Origin: Variovorax sp.
GTDB taxonomy: Bacteria > Pseudomonadota > Gammaproteobacteria > Burkholderiales > Burkholderiaceae_C
Assembly: GCA_028292835.1 (NCBI GenBank)
Contig: JAQGLP010000085.1
Coordinates: forward strand, 1 to 5,947
Length of the DNA stretch: 5,947 nucleotides
Direction: 5' to 3'
The notes beneath the pieces are model-generated. The model was not told where the DNA came from, searched no databases, and saw only the letters and a program-made list of their open reading frames with translations. Positions 1 through 4,920 of this stretch are shown here, one piece after another. The number at the start of each line of letters is the position of its first letter. Position 1 is the first letter of the stretch. The translations under genes and the position numbers were made by a program.

Positions 1-908
1 CTGGAGAAAAGCTGGAGCATGGCGAGGCGCTGTTCAGCCGCAAATACGGCCAGAGCACCGGCGTGTGCATGTTCGACCGCGTCTTCGTGCCGTGGGAGCG
101 CGTGTTCTACGCCGGCGAATGGGAGCATTCGGGCCATCTCACCTACAGTTACGCCACGCACCACCGCCACAGCTGCATCGGCGCGCGCGCCGGTTTCGGC
201 GATCTCTTGATCGGCGCCGGCGCGCTGATGTGCGAGGCCAACGGCTTCGACCCCGGACGCGAGACACACCTGCGCGAGCAGATGGTCGAACTCATCACCA
301 TCACGGAGAGCTTCTTTGCCTGCGGCGTGGCGGCGAGCGTCTACGCCCGCGCCGACGAGCACTGCGAGGTCTTCATGCCCGACCCGGTGTTCAGCAACAT
401 CGGCAAGCTGCTGCTCGCCACCAAGATCTACGACATGCACCGCATCGCCCACTACGTGAGCGGTGGCCTGATCGTCACGCTGCCCGGCCCCGACGAGGAC
501 CACAACCCCGAGACGGCGGCGCGCCTGTCGGAAGTGCTGCGCGCCAACCCCCATGTCCCCTATGAGCAGCGCATCGAGACGGCACGCTTCATCGAGGACC
601 TGACGGCCGGCTACCAGGGCGGCTGGTACAGCGTCATCAGCCTGCACGGCGGCGGCTCGCCGGCGGCGATGAAGCAGGAGATCTGGCGCAACTACCCGGT
701 CGGCTCGAAGGTCGAGCTGGTCGAGCGCCTGCTGGAGCGCGGCATTGCGGCCGACGGTTCGCCCGCCGCGGCGCCGCACGACCCGGCACGCGCCATCACG
801 CGCAACCGCCAGCCCGGCCGGTGCTGCGACACCGGCTGCACCACGCCGGGCCAGCCGGTCATGGTCGAGCTGCCTGCGGTGGAGGCGACGCTGCCTTCGC
901 GCCGCTGA
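1..908 (+). CDS. HpaB/AbfD-superfamily flavoprotein, 3' part (4-hydroxyphenylacetate 3-hydroxylase / 4-hydroxybutyryl-CoA dehydratase-like)
   Basis: The reading frame is open from base 3 to the TGA at 906-908, giving 301 visible residues; the start lies upstream of the window. From memory, it aligns almost without gaps to the second half of Clostridium 4-hydroxybutyryl-CoA dehydratase AbfD (about 490 aa): the FDRVFVPWERVF stretch, HHRHSCIGARAGFGDLLIGA (visible residues 53-72), the SGGLIVTLP segment, and LHGGGSP near the end. This family binds FAD; AbfD adds a [4Fe-4S] cluster, while HpaB members are FADH2-using phenol monooxygenases. The cluster-ligand His292 of AbfD is kept (bases 162-164), but the Cys299 position is Ala (183-185), catalytic Tyr296 is Cys (174-176) and Glu455 is Ile (636-638). 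A true dehydratase is therefore unlikely. The protein runs about 50 residues past the AbfD end, with a CCDTGC motif (822-839). It is probably cytoplasmic. Family is confident; substrate and reaction are unknown. Confidence 0.85.
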   Translation, partial: GEKLEHGEALFSRKYGQSTGVCMFDRVFVPWERVFYAGEWEHSGHLTYSYATHHRHSCIGARAGFGDLLIGAGALMCEANGFDPGRETHLREQMVELITITESFFACGVAASVYARADEHCEVFMPDPVFSNIGKLLLATKIYDMHRIAHYVSGGLIVTLPGPDEDHNPETAARLSEVLRANPHVPYEQRIETARFIEDLTAGYQGGWYSVISLHGGGSPAAMKQEIWRNYPVGSKVELVERLLERGIAADGSPAAAPHDPARAITRNRQPGRCCDTGCTTPGQPVMVELPAVEATLPSRR

Positions 909-997
909 CCCTCAAAGGGCAACGCTTGTGTTCCTGCCTTGCATGACGCCGGCGGACGGCCGTGCGATGGCCGCCCTTCTCGGGCCCGCGCCGTTCC
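909..997. other. Convergent intergenic gap, no clear terminator
   Basis: These 89 bases separate two genes that run towards each other. The only structure seen is a short GC hairpin, CGGCC at 957-961 and GGCCG at 969-973 with a 7-nt loop. No T-run follows it on either strand, so it does not look like a good intrinsic terminator. Transcription end signals for the two genes are not evident here. Confidence 0.5.
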
Positions 998-2143
998 CTA
1001 CCGCGGCAGCAAACGGATCAGCTTCCCGTTTTCTTCGTCGGTGAGCACATACAGCAGTCCGTCCGGGCCCTGGCGCACGTCCCGGATGCGCTCCTGCCGG
1101 TCCGCCAGCAGCTTGTGCTCGACCACGGTCGTGCCCCCCTTGAACTCGATGCGGTTCAGGTAGCGGAGCCTGAGCGAACCCACGAAAAGATTGCCCTTCC
1201 ACGCCGGTCCATAGCGGTCGCTGGTCAGGAAGGCCATGCCCGAGGGCGCGAGCGATGGCGCCCAGTAGAGCAGCGGCTGCTCCATGCCGGGCTGGGCCAC
1301 CCGGCCCTCGCCGACCGGGCTGCCGTCGAGATTTTTACCGTAGCTGATGACCGGCCAGCCGTAGTTGCGCCCGGCCAGCGGCAGGTTGATTTCATCGCCG
1401 CCCGTCGGCCCGTGCTCGACCATCCAGAAGCGCCCGTCCGGCGCGATCGTGGCACCCTGGCTGTTGCGGTGACCGTAGCTCCAGATCTCGGGCCGGGCGC
1501 CGGGCTTTCCGACAAAGGGGTTGTTGCGCGGGATGGAGCCGTCCTTGCGGATGCGTACCACCTTGCCCAGGTGGTTTTCGAGACGCTGCGCGTCCTCCCT
1601 GCGGCTGACGCGCTCGCCCAGTGTCAGGAACAGGGTCCCGTCCCGGGCCTCGGCGATGCGGCAGCCGAAATGCAGTTGTCCTTCGACCTTGGGCTGCTGC
1701 ACGAAGATCACCTTGACATGCTCGAGCCGGCTGTAGTCCTTCGACAGCGTGGCGCGTGCCAGCGCGGTGCTGGTCGCCTCATCGTCCTCTTCCGAGGGCT
1801 GCGAATAGCAAAAGTAGAGCGTGCGGTTGCGGGCAAAGGCAGTGTCGGTCACGAGATCCAGCAGTCCGCCCTGCAAGCGCACGGCCACCCGCGGCAGCCC
1901 TTCGATGGGCGCGCTCAGTTCGCCGATGGCGCTGACCCGGCGCAGCCGTCCCGGCCGCTCCGTCACCAGAAAACTCCCGTCCGCCAGCGGCGCCACGGCC
2001 CAGGGATATTCGAGCCCGGCCGTCACCACCTGCGCGCGGGGCTGGGGAGGCTCGGCGGCCTGCCCCATCCTCGGCAGAGGCAACAAGGCAAGCAGCGCCA
2101 CCATCCCCGCGACGCGGCCAGGTGCAATGCGAAACGGTGGCAT
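998..2143 (-). CDS. PQQ-dependent aldose sugar dehydrogenase, exported (YliI/Asd-like)
   Basis: The 381-residue product matches the soluble PQQ-dependent sugar dehydrogenase family (GSDH fold, six-bladed propeller); E. coli YliI/Asd is of similar length (about 371 aa). Visible family signatures are YPWAVAPLADGSFLVTERPG (46-65), QGGLLDL (91-97), GQLHFGCRI (155-163) with H158 as the likely catalytic base, GHRNSQG (224-230) with the PQQ-contacting Arg, EHGPTGGDEIN (243-253), NYGWP (260-264), and a C-terminal RQGPDGLLYVLTDE. These enzymes oxidise aldoses to lactones and pass electrons to the respiratory chain from the periplasm. Residues 1-30 form a signal peptide (basic start, Ala/Leu core, likely cleavage after GQAA). 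The start at 2143 was chosen over an upstream in-frame one at 2191 because AAGGAGG lies just before it and the signal peptide then begins correctly. No PQQ synthesis genes are nearby. The exact sugar is not predictable. Confidence 0.93.
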   Translation of the reverse strand: MPPFRIAPGRVAGMVALLALLPLPRMGQAAEPPQPRAQVVTAGLEYPWAVAPLADGSFLVTERPGRLRRVSAIGELSAPIEGLPRVAVRLQGGLLDLVTDTAFARNRTLYFCYSQPSEEDDEATSTALARATLSKDYSRLEHVKVIFVQQPKVEGQLHFGCRIAEARDGTLFLTLGERVSRREDAQRLENHLGKVVRIRKDGSIPRNNPFVGKPGARPEIWSYGHRNSQGATIAPDGRFWMVEHGPTGGDEINLPLAGRNYGWPVISYGKNLDGSPVGEGRVAQPGMEQPLLYWAPSLAPSGMAFLTSDRYGPAWKGNLFVGSLRLRYLNRIEFKGGTTVVEHKLLADRQERIRDVRQGPDGLLYVLTDEENGKLIRLLPR

Positions 2144-2147
2144 GTTT

Positions 2148-2154
2148 CCTCCTT
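2148..2154 (-). promoter_or_regulatory. Ribosome binding site of the sugar dehydrogenase
   Basis: Read on the minus strand, AAGGAGG stands 4 nt (AAAC) before the ATG at 2143-2141. It is nearly a full anti-Shine-Dalgarno match and decides the start codon against a 16-residue longer reading frame. Confidence 0.85.
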
Positions 2155-2192
2155 GCTCCGTTCTATACACAACAGCAGACAATTTCAGCACG

Positions 2193-2221
2193 ATTAAAAC
2201 GTTTGTTTCCGGCCTTGTCGA
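2193..2221 (-). promoter_or_regulatory. Candidate sigma70 promoter of the sugar dehydrogenase
   Basis: On the minus strand, TCGACA (2216-2221; 5 of 6 to TTGACA) and TTTAAT (2193-2198; 5 of 6 to TATAAT) are spaced by exactly 17 nt. Transcription would begin near 2186, leaving a leader of about 43 nt that contains the strong ribosome binding site. It sits in the AT-richer intergenic region in the right direction. This is a consensus match read by eye with no experimental support. Confidence 0.5.
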
Positions 2222-2307
2222 TTGTCCTCATCGAACGCCTTGTAGAAGCTTGGGACGGCGTTACACCTGAGCCCGCAAGTAAGCTAAATGTTATACAAAT
2301 CAACGGC

Positions 2308-2337
2308 TTGCCAGGGTAACCCAGAAAACGCTATAAG
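2308..2337 (+). promoter_or_regulatory. Candidate promoter P1 of the NlpC/P60 gene
   Basis: TTGCCA (2308-2313) and TATAAG (2332-2337) each match the sigma70 consensus at 5 of 6 positions, with an 18-nt spacer. A start near 2344 would give a leader of about 30 nt, beginning at the inverted repeat at 2343-2357. The -10 element adjoins the -35 element of candidate P2, so the two promoters could not be occupied at once. Confidence 0.45.
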
Positions 2338-2366
2338 TTGACATGACTCTTTGTCATCAATATCCT
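2338..2366 (+). promoter_or_regulatory. Candidate promoter P2 of the NlpC/P60 gene, nearly leaderless
   Basis: A perfect TTGACA (2338-2343) is followed after 17 nt by TATCCT (2361-2366; 4 of 6 to TATAAT). The expected start point, about 7 nt downstream, falls at or one base before the ATG at 2374. This would make a leaderless message, in keeping with the lack of a Shine-Dalgarno motif before that ATG. The -10 element is only moderate, and P1 is an alternative. Confidence 0.4.
2343..2357. repeat. Inverted repeat in the promoter spacer, possible operator
   Basis: ATGAC (2343-2347) and GTCAT (2353-2357) form a perfect 5-bp inverted repeat around the 5-nt centre TCTTT. It lies between the -35 and -10 of P2 and at the expected start point of P1, a usual place for a repressor site. 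I do not recognise a specific regulator, and repeats this short arise by chance. Confidence 0.35.
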
Positions 2367-2373
2367 ACCGAGC

Positions 2374-2928
2374 ATGCGTTTTTCGATCTTATTTTCCGGC
2401 CTCCTCCTGTCCTACGCTGCGCACGCCGCTCCTGCCCTAGAGCCGCAGGATGATTTGCAGAAGCTGCTGGCGGACAAGGGGCTGATGAGTCATATCGAAC
2501 ATGTTCGCCAGGCGGTCGCGGGCCGCACCTCCGACCTGATGATCCATGCGCTGGGCTTTATCGGCGTGCCCTACCGCCGTGGCGGCAACAGCGCGGACAC
2601 CGGCTTTGACTGCAGCGGCTTCGTGCGAGCCACCTACAACCAGACCATCGGCCTGTTGCTGCCGCGTCGCGCCGAGGAGCAGGCCGCAGCCACCCAGCCG
2701 ATCGCACGCGCCGACATGAAGCCGGGCGACCTGGTGTTCTTCAACACCATGCGCCGCGCCTTCAGCCATGTTGGCATCTACATGGGCGACGGCAAGTTCA
2801 TCCATTCCCCCAAGCCGGGCGCACAAGTGCGCGTGGAAGACCTGGGCGGCAGCTACTGGCAGCGCCGCTTCAATGGCGCGCGCCGCGTCGAGGCAGCACA
2901 GCGCGACACCTCCCTGGCAGGCGAGTGA
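2374..2928 (+). CDS. Secreted NlpC/P60 (C40) family cysteine peptidase
   Basis: The 184-residue product is a probable peptidoglycan endopeptidase of the NlpC/P60 family, which cuts stem-peptide bonds in the cell wall. Residues 1-18 form a signal peptide (MRFS start, hydrophobic core, cleavage near AHA-AP), so it acts in the periplasm or at the outer membrane; no lipobox Cys is seen. After a linker of about 35 residues comes the catalytic domain (about 55-172): GVPYRRGG, FDCSGFV with nucleophile C80, KPGDLVFF (116-123), SHVGIY with H132, and FIHSPK with H144 as third catalytic residue. This is a minimal form with no SH3 or LysM domain, like E. coli Spr/NlpC in scale. The ATG at 2374 is the only usable start after an in-frame stop at 2344-2346, and no clear Shine-Dalgarno precedes it. 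It stands alone, facing away from the sugar dehydrogenase and ended by the terminator near 3005. Its substrate bond cannot be read from sequence. Confidence 0.93.
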   Translation: MRFSILFSGLLLSYAAHAAPALEPQDDLQKLLADKGLMSHIEHVRQAVAGRTSDLMIHALGFIGVPYRRGGNSADTGFDCSGFVRATYNQTIGLLLPRRAEEQAAATQPIARADMKPGDLVFFNTMRRAFSHVGIYMGDGKFIHSPKPGAQVRVEDLGGSYWQRRFNGARRVEAAQRDTSLAGE

Positions 2929-3004
2929 GGGTCCCAGCCCAGCCACGCTCCTTTTCTAACGGTATGTCGCTCAGAGTGGACACGCGGTAGCGGCCCTTTA
3001 GAGC

Positions 3005-3034
3005 AAAAAAAATCCCGCCGAGGCGGGATTTTTT
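3005..3034. terminator. Bidirectional intrinsic terminator
   Basis: Eight A (3005-3012), the stem arm TCCCGC (3013-3018), a CGAG tetraloop, the arm GCGGGA (3023-3028) and six T (3029-3034) make a GC stem flanked by an A-tract and a T-tract. It works in both directions: on the plus strand it lies about 80 nt after the NlpC/P60 stop; on the minus strand it lies 19 nt after the dihydrolipoyl dehydrogenase stop, where the U-run is eight long. It therefore ends both convergent units. Confidence 0.9.
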
Positions 3035-3053
3035 GTTGACCTCGGCAAAGGTC

Positions 3054-4904
3054 TCAGCGCTTGGTCGGCGGCAGGTCGGTGCAGGTGCCGTGCGCCACCT
3101 CGGCCGCCATGCCGATGCTCTCGCCGAGCGTCGGGTGCGGGTGAATGGTCTTGCCGATGTCGATCTCGTCGGCACCCATCTCGATGGCCAGCGCGACCTC
3201 GCCGATCATGTCGCCAGCGTGCGTGCCGACCATGCCCCCACCGACGATGCGGTGCGTGTCGGCGTCGAACAGCAGCTTGGTGAAGCCCTCGTCGCGCCCG
3301 TTGGCGATGGCGCGGCCCGATGCGGTCCACGGGAACAGGCCCTTCTTGACCTTGCGGCCCTCGGCCTTGGCCTGGTCTTCCGTCAGGCCCACCCATGCCA
3401 CTTCGGGATCGGTGTAGGCCACGCTCGGGATCACGCGGGCGTTGAAGGCGGCGCTGGCGAGTTCGCGGTTGCCCTGGATCTCGCCGGCGATCACCTCGGC
3501 CGCCACGTGCGCCTCGTGCACCGCCTTGTGCGCCAGCATCGGCTGGCCGACGATGTCGCCGATGGCGAAGATGTGCGGCACGTTGGTGCGCATCTGGATG
3601 TCGACCGGAACGAAGCCGCGGTCGCTCACCGCGACGCCCGCCTTGTCGGCGCCGATCTTCTTGCCGTTCGGGCTGCGGCCCACAGCCTGCAGCACCAGGT
3701 CGTAGACCTGCGGCTCCTTGGGCGCCTGCTCGCCTTCGAAGGTCACGCGGATGCCTTCGGCAGTCGCCTCGGCGCCGACGGTGCGGGTCTTCAACATGAT
3801 GTTGTCGAAACGCGGCGCATTCATCTTTTGCCACACCTTGACCAGGTCGCGGTCGGCGCCCTGCATCAGGCCGTCGAGCATCTCGACCACGTCGAGCCGC
3901 GCGCCGAGCGTCGAATACACCGTGCCCATCTCGAGCCCGATGATGCCGCCGCCCAGGATCAGCATGCGCTTGGGATCGGTCGCCATCTCCAGCGCGCCGG
4001 TGGAATCCACCACGCGCGGGTCCTTCGGCATGAACGGCAGGCTGACGGCCTGCGAGCCGGCCGCGATGATGCAGTTCTTGAACTTGACGGTCTGCGACTT
4101 GCCCATCGTCTCGTGCGAGGTGCCCGAGGTTTCAGTGACCTTCAGGTGGTAGGGGTCTATGAACTCGCCGACGCCACGCACCACCGTCACCTTGCGCATC
4201 TTGGCCATGGCGGCCAACCCGCCGGTGAGCTTGCCCACCACCTTGTTCTTGTGGCCGAGCAGCTTGGCGCGGTCGATGGTCGGCGCGGCAAAGCTCACGC
4301 CCAGGTCGGCGAAGTGCTTGACCTCGTCCATCACCGACGCCACGTGCAGCAGCGCCTTCGACGGAATGCACCCGACGTTCAGGCAAACGCCGCCGAGCGT
4401 CGCGTAACGCTCGACCAGCACCACCTTGAGTCCCAGGTCGGCGGCGCGGAAGGCGGCCGAGTAGCCGCCCGGGCCGGCGCCGAGGACCACCACGTCGCAT
4501 TCGTTGTCCACGGCACCGGCGTAGGTCGATGCTACAGATTTTGTAGCTGCCTGCGCAGGCACAGCGGGGACCGCAGGCTGGTTTGCCTGCGAAGGCGCAG
4601 GCGCAGGCGCAGGCGCGGCAGCGGCAGGCGCCGGCGCGGCGGCCGCGGGTGCCGAAGCTGCCGCACCGCTCACCTCCAGCGTCAGCACCACCGAGCCTTC
4701 CTTGACCTTGTCGCCCACCTTGACCGCCAGCGCCTTGACGACGCCGGCGGCCGAGGACGGGATCTCCATCGACGCCTTGTCCGACTCCACCGTGATCAGC
4801 GACTGCTCGGCCGTAACCGTGTCGCCCACGCTGACCAGCACCTCGATGACCGCGACTTCATCGAAATCGCCAATGTCCGGAACCTTGATTTGTTGTTCGC
4901 TCAT
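3054..4904 (-). CDS. lpdA: Dihydrolipoyl dehydrogenase (E3) with N-terminal lipoyl domain
   Basis: This 616-residue protein is the E3 of the pyruvate dehydrogenase complex: it reoxidises dihydrolipoyl groups with FAD and NAD+ (EC 1.8.1.4) in the cytoplasm. Residues 1-80 are a lipoyl domain with K43 in SDKAS as the lipoylation site. Residues 81-131 are an Ala/Pro-rich flexible linker. The E3 core follows: FAD motif GAGPGG (142-147), redox disulfide C174/C179 in GGVCLNVGC, NAD-binding GGGIIG (318-323), second FAD motif FAIGD (446-450), and the active-site pair H590/E595 in HPHPTLGE. All key residues are present. A plain E3 has about 475 residues; the added lipoyl domain is known from Cupriavidus/Ralstonia PdhL and other betaproteobacteria. 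The start at 4904 is supported by AAGAGGAA (4912-4919) and an intact lipoyl domain. It follows the E2 gene by 16 nt, surely in one operon, and ends just before the terminator. The linker holds an odd palindromic patch (4531-4560). Confidence 0.97.
   Translation of the reverse strand: MSEQQIKVPDIGDFDEVAVIEVLVSVGDTVTAEQSLITVESDKASMEIPSSAAGVVKALAVKVGDKVKEGSVVLTLEVSGAAASAPAAAAPAPAAAAPAPAPAPSQANQPAVPAVPAQAATKSVASTYAGAVDNECDVVVLGAGPGGYSAAFRAADLGLKVVLVERYATLGGVCLNVGCIPSKALLHVASVMDEVKHFADLGVSFAAPTIDRAKLLGHKNKVVGKLTGGLAAMAKMRKVTVVRGVGEFIDPYHLKVTETSGTSHETMGKSQTVKFKNCIIAAGSQAVSLPFMPKDPRVVDSTGALEMATDPKRMLILGGGIIGLEMGTVYSTLGARLDVVEMLDGLMQGADRDLVKVWQKMNAPRFDNIMLKTRTVGAEATAEGIRVTFEGEQAPKEPQVYDLVLQAVGRSPNGKKIGADKAGVAVSDRGFVPVDIQMRTNVPHIFAIGDIVGQPMLAHKAVHEAHVAAEVIAGEIQGNRELASAAFNARVIPSVAYTDPEVAWVGLTEDQAKAEGRKVKKGLFPWTASGRAIANGRDEGFTKLLFDADTHRIVGGGMVGTHAGDMIGEVALAIEMGADEIDIGKTIHPHPTLGESIGMAAEVAHGTCTDLPPTKR
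4531..4560. repeat. Palindromic low-GC patch in the E3 linker, possible in-frame repeat insertion
   Basis: GCTACA (4531-4536) and TGTAGC (4542-4547) form a 6-bp inverted repeat around GATTT, and GCCTGCGCAGGC (4549-4560) is a perfect 12-bp palindrome. The first part has 7 G/C in 17 bases inside a GC-rich gene, and its minus-strand codons GCT ACA AAA TCT GTA GCA are of kinds rare in such genomes. It encodes linker residues of E3 around 115-125. Palindromes of this style resemble dispersed intergenic repeats I recall from Comamonadaceae genomes, but this was not checked. Confidence 0.5.
4572..4591. repeat. Inverted repeat CGCAGGC/GCCTGCG in the E3 linker
   Basis: Arms of 7 bp (4572-4578 and 4585-4591) flank a 6-nt loop. 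The arms share the CGCAGGC core with the 12-bp palindrome at 4549-4560, so three close copies of this sequence lie within about 45 bp. It encodes linker residues near NQP. Confidence 0.55.
4594..4617. repeat. Hexamer tandem repeat (GGCGCA) coding for Ala-Pro linker
   Basis: Three exact copies of GGCGCA (4594-4611) and a fourth with one change (GGCGCG, 4612-4617) encode an alternating Ala-Pro run of the flexible linker between the lipoyl and E3 domains. Such in-frame hexamer arrays can change length by slippage without breaking the protein. Confidence 0.8.
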
Positions 4905-4911
4905 GTCGAGG

Positions 4912-4919
4912 TTCCTCTT
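4912..4919 (-). promoter_or_regulatory. Ribosome binding site of lpdA
   Basis: Read on the minus strand, AAGAGGAA lies 7 nt before the ATG at 4904-4902, inside the 16-nt gap after the E2 stop. No room for a promoter exists there, so the gene depends on transcription from the E2 side. Confidence 0.7.
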
Positions 4920-4920
4920 C

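Noticed and set aside
957..973. Hairpin after the flavoprotein gene as a terminator
   Set aside because: Only 5 bp of stem with a 7-nt loop and no T-run on either strand.
2144..2191. Longer N-terminus for the sugar dehydrogenase, starting at 2191
   Set aside because: It would place 16 extra residues before the signal peptide and ignore the AAGGAGG placed right before the ATG at 2143; it also lies over the proposed transcription start near 2186.
962..2197. Plus-strand open frame of 411 codons opposite the sugar dehydrogenase
   Set aside because: The minus-strand product shows family motifs, a signal peptide and a strong ribosome binding site; the opposite frame shows none.
2144..2373. Small RNA, riboswitch or tRNA in the divergent intergenic region
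   Set aside because: Apart from the candidate promoters and the short inverted repeat, I saw no cloverleaf, terminator-like hairpin or known riboswitch motif here.
2998..3834. Minus-strand open frame overlapping the 3' half of lpdA in another frame
   Set aside because: The Arg/Gly-rich translation has no domain and runs through the terminator; it is a frame-shifted shadow of lpdA.
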